From NCBI GenBank assembly GCA_037382205.1, contig JARRQD010000056.1:1-28866 (forward strand): a stretch of DNA of 28,866 bases. The letters are read 5' to 3'. A program made the position numbers and the translations under genes. Positions 15,924 to 25,600 of the stretch are shown piece by piece (position 1 is the first letter of the stretch; every line of letters begins with the position of its first letter). The notes under the pieces are model-generated. The model was not told the DNA's origin, did not search any database, and saw nothing but the letters and a program-made list of their open reading frames with translations. Origin of the DNA: Thiodiazotropha sp037382205 (GTDB lineage Bacteria; Pseudomonadota; Gammaproteobacteria; Chromatiales; Chromatiaceae).

Positions 15924-16508
15924 ATGAATAGCTCAACGCTTCGCCAACTAATCAAGGCTGATCGCATCCAACTCAGTGACAAGAGACTCAAGCAGCACAG
16001 TCAGAAGCTGCTCAATCATATGGCCAACTTTAAGCCTTTCAGGCAGAGCAAGCGCATCGCTTTCTACCATGCTGTCAACGGTGAGATCGACCCAAGACCA
16101 CTGCTTGATGAAGCGCTCAGTCGCGGCAAAACACCCTATCTACCGATCCTCAGAAGGGATACCGTGACCGGCTTATGGTTTGCGCCCTATCAGCACAACT
16201 CAAAACTGCAATTGAATCGATTCGGCATTCCTGAACCCGTTTGTGTACAAAGACAACTGATCAAGCCGTGGGCTCTGGATTTGGTATTCGTTCCTTTGGT
16301 TGCTTTTGATGATCAAGGACACCGTTTGGGAATGGGAGGTGGTTATTACGACCGTACCTTTGCTTTCAAGCTTCAACGCTCACATCTAACAGGGCCAGTC
16401 ATGGTTGGTCTTGCCCATAACCTTCAACATCGCCCCTCTATAGCGAGTAACCCATGGGATATAGCACTAGATTGGGTGATAACAGAGACGCATCGCTATC
16501 GATTCTGA
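15924..16508 (+). CDS. fau: 5-formyltetrahydrofolate cyclo-ligase
   Basis: The enzyme (YgfA) uses ATP to convert 5-formyl-THF to 5,10-methenyl-THF, clearing a by-product of the serine hydroxymethyltransferase/glycine pathway. The 194 residues show the family N-terminal basic helix, FYHAVNGEIDPRPLL near 47, the DLVFVPLVAFDDQGHRLGMG segment, and GGGYYDRTF, the conserved ATP/folate-binding motif. WDIALDWVITE lies near the C-terminus. The ATG at 15924 has a weak AAAG ribosome site. Position after zapA and ssrS is conserved, but here about 890 bases separate it from 6S RNA, so co-transcription with 6S as in E. coli is less certain. It fits functionally with the gcv operon in the same window. Confidence 0.95.
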   Translation: MNSSTLRQLIKADRIQLSDKRLKQHSQKLLNHMANFKPFRQSKRIAFYHAVNGEIDPRPLLDEALSRGKTPYLPILRRDTVTGLWFAPYQHNSKLQLNRFGIPEPVCVQRQLIKPWALDLVFVPLVAFDDQGHRLGMGGGYYDRTFAFKLQRSHLTGPVMVGLAHNLQHRPSIASNPWDIALDWVITETHRYRF

Positions 16509-16869
16509 GCACTCCCCTAAGCGATTCACTCAATCTTGTGTTTTTAACCTTTGCTCTATCGAAACCTATAGAAGTCGTATCAATAGCGGCAACAGCATCG
16601 TAATAGACAAGCCTATGGCAGTTCAATCCATTCCATCAAAGGCTAAAAATGAACTGAAAGCTTAAAATCGATCGACCTATGTAAGCTATAGTTGATACAA
16701 ATTTTTATCCATATTTTGTTCTGATCAGGCTAAAAAACAGTTAACTCACCACAGTAAGTACCAACAAGTTGAATTAATTAGCAAAATAATGCGTTATCTT
16801 CTGGATTTATTTTAAAGCTGAATTATACTCAGTTCATCTGTTAGGTAGTTCTTCTGGGAGGAATCATTT
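16509..16869. other. AT-rich spacer with leader of the H1-like pseudogene
   Basis: No gene is supported here. The right half is AT-rich and holds TATACT (16824-16829), a good -10 box about 40 bases above the pseudogene ATG but without a convincing -35 box. A strong ribosome site GGGAGGA lies at 16857-16863, just before the pseudogene start. The left part has no recognisable element and no terminator behind fau. Confidence 0.4.
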
Positions 16870-17176
16870 ATGGCGAAGAAAAAGGCCGCCAAGAAAAAGG
16901 CAACAGCGTAGCGTGCAAACACAACCAAGAATGTAGCTGTTTAGAAACGAGCTACCAAAAAGAAAGTTGCGAGTAACCAAAAAGAGGGTAGCCAAGAAGA
17001 AGGCAACCAAAAAGAAGGCCGCCAAGAAGAAGGTTGCTAAGAAAAAGACAACTAAAAAGAGAGCTGCAAAGAAGAAGGCTAGCAAGAAAAAGACAGCCAA
17101 AAAGAAAGCAACCGCTAAAAAGAGGCCAGCCCGCCCTAGGAAAGTGACACCTAGAAAGAAAAAGGCCACCTCTTAG
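16870..17176 (+). pseudogene. Broken lysine/alanine-rich histone H1-like DNA-binding protein
   Basis: The gene starts well (GGGAGGA, then ATG) with MAKKKAAKKKATA and then meets TAG at 16909-16911. The frame continues as RANTTKNVAV, meets a second TAG at 16942-16944, then KRATKKKVAS. One extra base near 16975 shifts the frame, after which long KKKA-type repeats run to KKKATS and a final TAG (17174-17176). The total of 307 bases equals 102 codons plus one, as expected for one single-base insertion. Both internal TAGs sit where AAG (Lys) would fit the pattern. The repeats resemble H1-like/AlgP-type nucleoid proteins. A TTG at 16967 could start a 69-residue remnant, but it has no ribosome site. 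A sequencing error is possible, but three separate defects argue for real decay. Confidence 0.8.
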
Positions 17177-17188
17177 TCTGGCTCAATC

Positions 17189-17220
17189 ACAACAAACCCC
17201 GCATCGCGGGGTTTGTTGTT
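17189..17220 (+). terminator. Intrinsic terminator between the H1-like pseudogene and ilvA
   Basis: CAACAAACCCCGC (17189-17201) pairs perfectly with GCGGGGTTTGTTG (17205-17217) across a 3-base loop, and T-rich sequence follows. The convergent neighbour ilvA ends at 17238. The stem's AT outer part gives U-rich 3' arms in both directions, so it probably serves both genes. Confidence 0.85.
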
Positions 17221-17237
17221 TGCACGATAGGGCCAGA

Positions 17238-18764
17238 TTATTCCACACTGACACCGGCAAACAATCTGTAGGCCGGATTCTCCGTCTCATCCCAATAGAC
17301 GTACTCTAACCTCTTCAATTTACGCAAAAACTCCCCTTTTTCTCCTGATGGCACCTGGATTCCCATCAAGACACGCCCATAGGCCGCACCATGGTTGCGG
17401 TAGTGAAACAGACTGATGTTCCACTCCTTACCCAAGTGACTTAGAAAATAGAGCAAGGCTCCAGGCCTTTCGGGGAATTCAAACCGTATCAGGCTCTCAT
17501 TCTCAACACCCTGGGCATGACCACCCACCATATAACGGATATGCAGCTTAGCGGTCTCATTATCTGTCATATCGATAACCGAATAGCCCTTACCCTGGAA
17601 ACGCTCATAAAGGGATTCCCGCTCCTTATCGCCACCGCTCAGCTCGATACCAACAAAGATCTGGGCTTTAGCCGCATCACAGTAACGGTAGTTAAACTCT
17701 GTAATACTGCGTTTACCGATCAGCTGACAAAAACGCAGAAAGCTGCCGGGTTGCTCAGGAATCTGCACCGCAAACAGAGCCTCTCTACGTTCACCAAATT
17801 CTGCCCTTTCCGCAACGTGTCGCAATCGATCAAAATTAATATTGGCGCCACTGTTGATGGCAATCAGATCCTTCCCCTGACACCCTTCGCGCTTCACATA
17901 GCGCTTCAATCCAGCAATAGAGAGTGCGCCAGCAGGCTCTGCCGTTGTACGGGTATCATCGTATATATCCTTAATGGCGGCACAGATTTCATCGGTATTG
18001 ACCAACACCACCTCGTCCACAACCTTTCGCGCAAGACGATAGGTCTCCTTACCAACCTGCCTGACCGCAACACCATCAGCAAAAATCCCCACCTGCTTGA
18101 GCTTGACCCGACGCTTGGCTTTAAGCGCGGTATAGAGCGATGCGGCATCCTCAGGCTCTACACCAATAATCTTTACTTGTGGATAGACATATTTGATGTA
18201 GGCACCAATGCCAGAAATCAAGCCACCGCCACCAACCGGAACGAAGACCGCTTCCGGTGGGGTCGGATGCTGTCTTAAGATCTCCATACCAATCGTACCT
18301 TGACCGGCGATCACCTCAGGATCATCAAACGGATGAATGAAGGTCAAGTTTTGCTCTTGCGCCAACTCTTGGGAACGAACAAAGGCCTCATCATAGGAGT
18401 CTCCGGCCAATACAATCTTGGCCCCAAAATTCCGAACCGATTTCACCTTTATCAGTGGCGTTGTCTTCGGCATTACAATCAATGCCTGTATTTTCAACCG
18501 CCGAGCAGCCAGAGCCACGCCTTGCGCATGATTACCTGCTGATGCAGCGATGACACCCTGCTTACGCTTCTCTTCACTCAGATTGATCATCTTGTTATAG
18601 GCGCCGCGCAGTTTGAATGAAAATACAGGCTGCATATCCTCCCGTTTTAGATAAATCTGGTTCTCCAGTCGAGCCGACAGCAAACCGATATGGCTCAACG
18701 GTGTTTCATGGGCAACATCATAGACGCGCGCTCGAAGAATCTTCTCTATATATGGCAAGGGCAT
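17238..18764 (-). CDS. ilvA: Threonine ammonia-lyase, biosynthetic
   Basis: IlvA deaminates threonine to 2-oxobutanoate, the first committed step of isoleucine synthesis. It is a PLP enzyme with allosteric isoleucine control. The 508 residues match the long biosynthetic form. The catalytic domain (about 1-320) has SFKLRGAYNKM with PLP Lys51, SAGNHAQGVALAA, VPVGGGGLISGIGAY (phosphate-binding glycine loop) and EPAGALSIAGLK. Two ACT-like regulatory subdomains follow: about 330-410, beginning REALFAVQIPEQPGSFLRF, and about 425-505, containing FEFPERPGALLYFLSHLG. The ATG at 18764 has a weak ribosome site. It diverges from rpiA, a common pairing in Gammaproteobacteria. Confidence 0.96.
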   Translation of the reverse strand: MPLPYIEKILRARVYDVAHETPLSHIGLLSARLENQIYLKREDMQPVFSFKLRGAYNKMINLSEEKRKQGVIAASAGNHAQGVALAARRLKIQALIVMPKTTPLIKVKSVRNFGAKIVLAGDSYDEAFVRSQELAQEQNLTFIHPFDDPEVIAGQGTIGMEILRQHPTPPEAVFVPVGGGGLISGIGAYIKYVYPQVKIIGVEPEDAASLYTALKAKRRVKLKQVGIFADGVAVRQVGKETYRLARKVVDEVVLVNTDEICAAIKDIYDDTRTTAEPAGALSIAGLKRYVKREGCQGKDLIAINSGANINFDRLRHVAERAEFGERREALFAVQIPEQPGSFLRFCQLIGKRSITEFNYRYCDAAKAQIFVGIELSGGDKERESLYERFQGKGYSVIDMTDNETAKLHIRYMVGGHAQGVENESLIRFEFPERPGALLYFLSHLGKEWNISLFHYRNHGAAYGRVLMGIQVPSGEKGEFLRKLKRLEYVYWDETENPAYRLFAGVSVE

Positions 18765-18998
18765 TGGCTTATCCCAAATAACAATCCGATAACAACAACT
18801 GACTTTCTATACCTTCATGGGTATTATTACCCACTGCCGGTAAAAACCGAACAAAAAAACCGATCTGTCATACTGACACATGTTCTTTTAATGCTCTCAG
18901 GGCCCAAACCAGAGGCCGGCAAAACAGCGGCCAAAACAAGCATTAGCACTAGCAGAGACAACTCAGTGTACAGAACTATCCTAGCCGGAGGGATAAAA

Positions 18999-19658
18999 AT
19001 GAATGCAGATGAACTCAAAAAACAGGCGGCAAAAGCCGCATTAGACTATGTTACTGGTGGGGTCATTGGTGTCGGAACAGGTTCTACAGTTAACCATTTC
19101 ATCGACTACCTGGCTACTGTCAAAGGAAAAATTGAAGGCACGGTATCCAGTTCAGAGGCATCGACCGAACGCCTCAAGCAGCATGGCATTCCCGTATTGG
19201 ATCTAAACTCGACCGGTGACTTGGAGGTTTACATCGACGGCGCTGATGAATCTGACCACTACCTCAACCTGATCAAAGGTGGCGGCGGCGCTCTCACCAG
19301 AGAGAAGATCATCGCTGGCGCAAGCAAGAAATTCGTCTGTATCGCAGACCAGAGCAAATTAGTCGATATGCTTGGCACTTTCCCATTACCTGTCGAGGTT
19401 ATACCGATGGCCAGGAGTCATGTCGCCAGACAGCTAGTCAAACTGGGAGGCACTCCGATCTGGCGGGAAGGATTTACCACAGATAACGGTAATGTCATCC
19501 TCGATGTTCATAACCTGGAGATTATGAAACCGAGAGAGATGGAACAACAAATTAATGCAATTGCCGGGGTGGTCACCACAGGCATATTCGCCCTACGTGG
19601 CGCAGATGTCCTGATCCTGGGTACCGAGGACGGGGCTAAAACAGTCGAACCGAAATAA
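18999..19658 (+). CDS. rpiA: Ribose-5-phosphate isomerase A
   Basis: RpiA interconverts ribose-5-phosphate and ribulose-5-phosphate in the pentose phosphate pathway. The frame is open far upstream, but the ATG at 18999 (MNADELKKQAAKAALDYV) has GGAGGG before it and gives 219 residues, the family norm. Motifs seen are GVGTGSTVNHFI, the SSSEAS segment, YIDGADESD with catalytic acidic residues, KGGGGALTREKI and VDMLGTFPLPVEVIP. It diverges from ilvA across 234 bases. Downstream lies a repeat hairpin rather than a classical terminator. Confidence 0.96.
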   Translation: MNADELKKQAAKAALDYVTGGVIGVGTGSTVNHFIDYLATVKGKIEGTVSSSEASTERLKQHGIPVLDLNSTGDLEVYIDGADESDHYLNLIKGGGGALTREKIIAGASKKFVCIADQSKLVDMLGTFPLPVEVIPMARSHVARQLVKLGGTPIWREGFTTDNGNVILDVHNLEIMKPREMEQQINAIAGVVTTGIFALRGADVLILGTEDGAKTVEPK

Positions 19659-19671
19659 ACACTGCAGACCG

Positions 19672-19799
19672 TAGGTTGGGGTGAGTGAAGCGAACCCCAA
19701 CCTATCAATGCACGAATGAATTACATCCAACAAACGAGGCATGGTGAATCAAACTTATTAGGAACACGACCTCGATTCATCATTGATTGTTGGGGTTCG
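19672..19799. repeat. Interspersed hairpin repeat (TAGGTTGGGGT...ACCCCAACCTA) with outlying half copy
   Basis: TAGGTTGGGGT (19672-19682) and ACCCCAACCTA (19694-19704) form a perfect 11-bp stem with an 11-base loop. GTTGGGGTTCG (19789-19799) is a third copy matching the reverse complement of 19691-19701. The sequence resembles the common TAGGTTGGG...GCGAA...CCCAACCTA intergenic repeats of proteobacteria. It sits between the convergent rpiA and porin genes and may help end their transcripts, although there is no T tract. Confidence 0.65.
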
Positions 19800-19814
19800 T
19801 TTCTAAGTTAAAGC

Positions 19815-20879
19815 TTAGAAGTTGTGGTTGAGCTGGAAGCTGACAACAGAAGATTTGTTACCGCTATCATCTTCTTCAGAGCTTACATAGTTAGCAGCAA
19901 CCTGAGTGCGCTTGCTCAGATTGTAGTCATAACCGAAACCGAAGCCGTCATGGCTGGCAGTACGGAACAAACCACCACCCAATGAGTCATCAGAATCAAC
20001 CTTGAAGTATTTAGCCTTAATGTTACCAGGACCTGCTTTAACAGAACCGTTCAGCATCATACTTGTTGAGTCATCCAGAGTGTTTTCGATAGTGTCATAG
20101 ATGAAACCAACTTTGAACATGTCGTGACTGTAACCAATACCGAATCGCATATTGTCATGATCTTCGCTCGATGCGCCAAGCGCAGCAAGATCCGCCGCTG
20201 AAAGCTCACCAGGATGCACGGTGGTCTCAACTGAAGCACTCTCGTACGCAAAAGAAGCAAAAACACCGAAGTTAGAGTACATCAGAGCAATAGAGTAAGC
20301 GTCGGTGAGGCCATCAGCCTCTTCGCCTTCAACTTCAGTAGTGTTCTCACCAGGAACCAGAGCGATCGCAGCAGTCAGGCCGCCCATTGCAGGTGAGATG
20401 TAAGCCACGGTACCGTCAGCACGCAGATCGAGCAGATTTTCGGTGTAGCCCAGGTTGTTGTCCACAGCGGTATCACCGAAGTAGTCCAGGGAACCAGTGG
20501 AGATTTTCAGAGGGGTGTCGTGACGACCAATTACGAAAGTACCGAAACCGCCAGCCAGGCCGACGAAAGCGTTACGAGCACTCAGGCCACCATTTCCAGC
20601 GAACTCGTTACCTTCCTTGCCACTGACATCATTAGTGGAGATTTTTACACCATATTCAATTTTATAAACACCGGTCAGACCGTTGCCCAGATCTTCAGAA
20701 CCCTTAACGCCGAGACGGGAGGTGCGATCATTGATCTGGATTTCGTCGTCGCCGCCTGCATCAGAGAAATCTACGATGTCGAGAGACTGACGGACCTTAC
20801 CGTAGATGGTGGCATCAGCCATGGCTGCAGCAGGTGCTACCAGAGCAGCAGCGATTGCCAAAGAAAGTACTTTTTTCAT
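19815..20879 (-). CDS. Outer-membrane porin (general Gram-negative porin family)
   Basis: This is a trimeric beta-barrel porin predicted to admit small solutes across the outer membrane. The 354 residues begin with a clear signal peptide (MKKVLSLAIAAALVAPAAAM, cut after Ala21 in AMA-DA). The mature start DATIYGKVRQSLDIVD is typical. RTSRLGVKGSEDLGNGL and FVGLAGGFGTFVIGRHDTPL are hallmark porin strands. Acidic loops (for example DDSGNK) and the C-terminal strand ending SFQLNHNF, with terminal Phe, form the BAM signal. The ATG follows GGAG. It has a promoter with an A tract above it, so strong expression is likely. Specificity cannot be read. Confidence 0.93.
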   Translation of the reverse strand: MKKVLSLAIAAALVAPAAAMADATIYGKVRQSLDIVDFSDAGGDDEIQINDRTSRLGVKGSEDLGNGLTGVYKIEYGVKISTNDVSGKEGNEFAGNGGLSARNAFVGLAGGFGTFVIGRHDTPLKISTGSLDYFGDTAVDNNLGYTENLLDLRADGTVAYISPAMGGLTAAIALVPGENTTEVEGEEADGLTDAYSIALMYSNFGVFASFAYESASVETTVHPGELSAADLAALGASSEDHDNMRFGIGYSHDMFKVGFIYDTIENTLDDSTSMMLNGSVKAGPGNIKAKYFKVDSDDSLGGGLFRTASHDGFGFGYDYNLSKRTQVAANYVSSEEDDSGNKSSVVSFQLNHNF

Positions 20880-21416
20880 TTGAGTTAACTCCGAAGAATT
20901 GATGGGTAGAAAAATTGACTACGATGCAGATATTAGACAACGGAATTCCAAAATGCAAGCCTTTTTTTGCAAAAAAGACACATTAAAACTTCATTGTTGC
21001 ATAATTGATACAGGCAAAATACAGCAATCATAAATTATATAATAATCAATAAATTAACTTTCATATTTAACATTTTTATCGGTTTTATTTGATCATAACC
21101 AAGTTTATTGGTCGGTTATTGTTGCGCTATTTTTATTACATATAGTTATATCATACTAAGAAATTAAATTATGAATAATCCCCATGAATTACCTGATTAA
21201 ACTCAGGTATCTAGAATAAAAATATTAAAAAAATGAAGAAAAAAGCGATTACCGACGTAAAAAACAGACACAACCTTAATCAACACAACAAATCTCGACC
21301 CAAATCTGCGCACTGTGAACAAGGTCTCATCAATAGGCGGATCTATCACGACAGTAAATTCTTGGCCAAATCGTTACTGACAGAGATCTAAAAAATTAAC
21401 AGAACACACTGGACAC
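20880..21416. other. AT-rich intergenic region above the porin
   Basis: These 537 bases lie between the porin start and the end of amgK, both on the minus strand. Besides the porin promoter and the T7/A6 tract at 20961-20977, the stretch about 20980-21260 is very AT-rich. It contains a 6-bp hairpin, ACCTGA-ttaaac-TCAGGT (near 21190-21207), without a T tract. I see no gene and no clear amgK terminator. A nucleoid-protein or regulator binding region for the porin is plausible but unproven. Confidence 0.4.
20930..20958 (-). promoter_or_regulatory. Porin promoter with upstream A tract
   Basis: The minus strand reads TTGCAT (20953-20958), a 17-base spacer, then TAATAT (20930-20935), giving a start near 20923 and a leader of about 43 bases. 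Immediately upstream on the minus strand is a run of seven A (20962-20968), which could act as an UP element for a highly expressed gene. Confidence 0.6.
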
Positions 21417-22397
21417 TCAGAGCTGAGAGATCACCCGTTGACGAAGAAAATCTCCTAGTTCACGTGTGGCTTGATAGCGATCTGCCACCGCAAGGATGTA
21501 ATTCAGGGTGCGTGGTATATCCTGCAAATATCCGGGCTTACCATCACGCTGGTTCAGCCTGGCGAATATGCCACTGGCCTTTAGATGTCGTTGCACCCCC
21601 ATCAGATCAAACCAAGTTAGAAATTTCGATTCATCCTCGGTGGTGATCACACCTGTTTGAGCGGCTAATTTGAAGTAGCCCAAAGCCCAAGCTTCAATCT
21701 GCTCCGATGGCCATTCGATGTAACAATCCTTAAGCAGGGAGACCAGGTCGTAAGTCACGGGACCGATCACTGCATCCTGAAAATCGATCACCCCAGGATT
21801 ATTATTTTCTACCACCATCAGATTGCGCGAATGGAAATCCCGATGCACACAAACCTGGGGTTGCTGTAGTGCATTCTCTGTCAACACTTCAAACAGATTG
21901 TCCAACAGTTGCCGCTCTTGCTGACTTAAAGTCAATTTCAGATGCGCATCCAACAACCAATCGCGAAACAGTCCCATTTCAGCCATCAGTAGCTTACTAT
22001 CATAGTGAGGCAGACCCTCGCGAGGTCCTTGAGCCTGCAGAGTGATCAGCGCCTCGATCGCATCGCCATAAAGGCGATCCACTGTCTGAGAATTTAAGCG
22101 ATCCAGATAGAGGACACTTCCCAGATCCTCCAGCAGTAAAAAGCCTTGCTGCAGACTCTTGGCATGGATATGCGGCACATTCAAACCAATGCTTTCAAGT
22201 GCATTCGCAACGTGAATGAAAGGCCTGGTATCTTCCTTATCCGTAGGAGCATCCATTGCGATATAGCTCTTATCGCCCACACCGATACGAAAATAGCGAC
22301 GAAAACTGGCGTCACCGGAGGCCGGCTCAAATGAGTACGCCTCCATACCTGGAAGAGTATTCAGCCAATCTTTAAGCTGGGCGATACGTTGTGGCAT
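21417..22397 (-). CDS. amgK: Aminoglycoside phosphotransferase-fold kinase, AmgK-like (cell-wall sugar kinase)
   Basis: AmgK phosphorylates the anomeric carbon of N-acetylmuramate (and GlcNAc) in the cell-wall recycling route that bypasses de novo UDP-MurNAc synthesis. The 326 residues have the kinase N-lobe SGDASFRRYFRI (near 27-38), LLLEDLGSVLYLD, the catalytic loop VCVHRDFHSRNLM (His185, Asp187, Asn192) and the metal-binding VIDFQDAVIGPVTYDLV (Asp205). Position near a divergent lptD matches the usual amgK-lptD pairing, although two efflux genes lie between. The nucleotidyltransferase murU, usually next to amgK, is absent: a porin lies downstream. A different phosphotransferase role is possible. 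Confidence 0.85.
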   Translation of the reverse strand: MPQRIAQLKDWLNTLPGMEAYSFEPASGDASFRRYFRIGVGDKSYIAMDAPTDKEDTRPFIHVANALESIGLNVPHIHAKSLQQGFLLLEDLGSVLYLDRLNSQTVDRLYGDAIEALITLQAQGPREGLPHYDSKLLMAEMGLFRDWLLDAHLKLTLSQQERQLLDNLFEVLTENALQQPQVCVHRDFHSRNLMVVENNNPGVIDFQDAVIGPVTYDLVSLLKDCYIEWPSEQIEAWALGYFKLAAQTGVITTEDESKFLTWFDLMGVQRHLKASGIFARLNQRDGKPGYLQDIPRTLNYILAVADRYQATRELGDFLRQRVISQL

Positions 22398-22616
22398 GGA
22401 GTCTCCTGTAGCGGGCAGTGAATCAAATGCAGAGGAATGTACAGAATCGGCAAAGGCGCGTCACCTGCTACTGAGCCCAGAGAAGATGGAGTTCGCAAAT
22501 GAACGGGAATAAATGTTAATGATCTGTTATGCAGTTAACCAGTGCCATTGGCGAGTGTTTGCGGTGAATTACCCCCCGGGATAGACCAGGGGCAAGAAGC
22601 AGACAAAGCGAATTAA

Positions 22617-25600
22617 TTAAGCATTCTTAGCGACATAGTCCTTGCTTGATTCACTCAGTGACTGCTTTGAAACCCGGCGGCGCAGATCATCCGCGATCAG
22701 ATAGAAACAGGGCAGCGCAAGCAGAATTAACAAGGTCGCAAAAACCAAACCGAATCCCAAGCTGACCGCCATCGGTGAAAGAAATGCGGTCTGTCCTGTG
22801 GCAAAAAAGATCAGTGGGGAGATCCCCAGAAAAGTGGTTGCTGTCGTCAACAATATGGGTCTTATCCGAACTCTTCCAGCCTCCACCATCGCCGCCTTTC
22901 TCTCCCAGCCTTCACACCTCAATCGCTTGGCGAAATCGATCAGTATCAGAGAGTCATTGACAACGATACCCGTCAAAGCCAGGAACCCAACCAATGATAA
23001 AAACTGCAGATTGTAATCGAACAACCAGTGACCGAAGATCACCCCAATTGCACCGAAGGGTATGGCAAACATTACCACCAATGGATCGAGCAGCGATTTA
23101 AACAGCGCCGCCAGAATAAAAAAGATCACGGCCAGAGCAATAATTCCAGCTCGTTTCATACCCACCATCGACTCCTGGGCTTTTTTCTTTTCGCCGAGAA
23201 AAATAATGCGTTGTCCTTCCGGCAGCTTTGCAAACTCACTCTTGAGCTGCTCGATCACTTGATTCGGTGTGGTCACCTTGGCATCCACTTCGGCGGTGAC
23301 CGTCGCCAGTCGACTTAGATTACGTCGATTGATGGTATTGAACCCTCTCGCCTCTTTGATATTCGCCACATCCCCCAGATAGACTGTGCGGCCATCATCC
23401 AGAGTGATCGGCAGACGTGACAGGGCGCCGGCATCATGACGCAACTTGTCATCATAGATCAAGCGAACCGGTATACGTTTATCCTGCCAGCTGACGTAGG
23501 AGAGCTTGAGTCCGAGAAAACCGGTTCTGACCGCATCCGCCAACTGAGTCTGGTTCAATCCTAATCGACGCCCCCGCTCATTCAGTTCATAGCGATACTC
23601 AAGTTTACCCGGATCCATATCCTGCCGGGCATCCGATATGCCCGGTAATCGCGCCACAAAACTGCGAATCGATTCAGCACTACGACTGATCTCAGCAACC
23701 GAGTCACCCAGAACACCAACCTCTAGGTCTGCTCCTGCCGGCCCCCCCTGGGCGCGTAGAATCGACATCCTTTGTATACCAGGGACTTGCTGCAACGCCT
23801 GGCGCACCGCCTCAATGACCTCTGCAGAGCTGCGATCACGACTCCCCTCCCGGGTGAAATTCAGACTGACAAGCGGAGAGACCCAGCGCTCGATGAAGCC
23901 TTGTGGCTTCTGCTTCTTCAAATCCACGATCAGCTGAATATAACGACTGCCCATGCGCATCCGATGAAAGTCGATGAACATCACCCCCACATTGGTCAAC
24001 AGGGTTTCAAGCTCCTCCTCGCCAATGGTCTGCATCATGGTCTGTTCGAGCTTATCGGCCAATCGGGAAGCATCGTCAATACTGTAGGTACTCGGGGCTT
24101 CAATGTTGACGAAGAACTGCCCCACATCCACATGACCGAACAGCAAAAAGGGTACCCGGGTAGCCGCGAAGGTTACCGCGATTGCTAACACACCCATGCT
24201 TAACAGAGCAACCGGATAGCGGTAATCGAGGCATTTGCGCAGCAGTTGGGTATAGCGTTGATTCAGTGCTGACCAATCGATTCGGCCCTGTTTTCGAGTT
24301 CTGGCTTTGCGTAAGAACTCCTTCGCATGGGATGGCAGCACACCAAACGCCTCCAACAGTGATCCCATCAACGAGGATGTGACCACCACAGGAATCACTG
24401 AGATAAAAGCGCCCATGGTTCCGCCAATCGCAAACATCGGCATGAAGGCAGCAATGGTGGTTGAGGTCGAAGCGACCACCGGCCAGTAGACTTCACGGGT
24501 ACCCTGGGTTGCCGCATAAGTAGGCGTCTCACCCTGCTCCAGATGACGATAGACATTCTCACTGACGATAATCGCATCATCCACGATCAATCCCAAGGCA
24601 ATCAGAAAGGCAAACAGGGAGACCATGTTGATGCTGTAACCGAACATATAAAGCGCGATCACGGCGACCAGGAAGGAGACCGGAATACCCAACGCCGTGA
24701 TGAACGCAACCCGGAAATTAAGCATTAAATAGAGCGCCAACAGCACAAGCACCAGACCGACAATACCCGATGATTTGACTGTCTCAAGACGGTTTTTGAC
24801 ATACACCGAGAGATCACTGAACAGCCCCAGTTTGACCCCTGCCGGCAGGCTCTGCTGACGCTCGTCCACAAAGGCTCTGACCAACTTGGCCACTTCGATC
24901 GTACTCGCCTGACTGGTTTTGTTGAGCGTCAGATTGACTGAAGCTTTGCCATTAAAGCGCCCCAAGGTCTGCGCCTCTTCATGGCGTAGCTGTACCTGAG
25001 CAAGATCCCCCAACCGCAGCTGCCCACCCATTTCGTTATGACGCAAAACGATGGCAGCCATCTGTTGCGGATCTGGCGGGACCCCCATACCTCGCAAGCG
25101 GATATCCCCACCAGTGGACTTCAAGGTGCCCCCGGGAAGGTCTCGCAGATTGTTACGCAACGCCATCGCGATCTGATTCAGTGATACCCCCCGGGCGGCC
25201 AGTACCTGAGGATCGACCACCACCCAGATCTCCCACTCCCGATCTCCGGCCACCCCGACGGATGCGGTACCGGGTATCTGGATCAACTCATCTTTGATCT
25301 GTTCGGCCAGCTGATAGAGTTCGCCACGGGAGATATCTCCATAGAGACTCACTGAAATCACTGGAAATCGGGTCTCAAGCCTGGCCAACTCAGGCTCTTC
25401 CGCCTCATCAGGTAGATCGTCAACTTGATCCAGTGCGGTACGCACTTTTCGCATGAAGTTGTCCACATCCGATCCACTCTTCAGATCGATCAGAATGTTT
25501 GAGAGACTCTCATTGCTGGTCGAGCTGATCACATCGATGTCGGCAAGACCGTCCAGCTCCTGTTCGATCGGCAGACTGATCTGTCGCTCAACCTCTTCGG

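Noticed and set aside
16864..17169. Hydrophobic 101-codon frame on the minus strand opposite the lysine-rich gene (Phe/Leu/Ala repeats)
   Set aside because: It is the antisense of AAG/GCC repeats, which automatically gives CTT/GGC-type codons. It is not an independent membrane protein.
16870..17176. Amber (TAG) recoding, for example as pyrrolysine or by suppression, to read the H1-like gene
   Set aside because: The same gene ends with TAG, as does the XRE gene (785-787), and an additional frameshift is present. Decay or sequencing error explains all three defects more simply.
22560..22600. CCCC...GGGG imperfect hairpin after the RND gene as its terminator
   Set aside because: The stem has a mismatch and no T tract on the minus strand.
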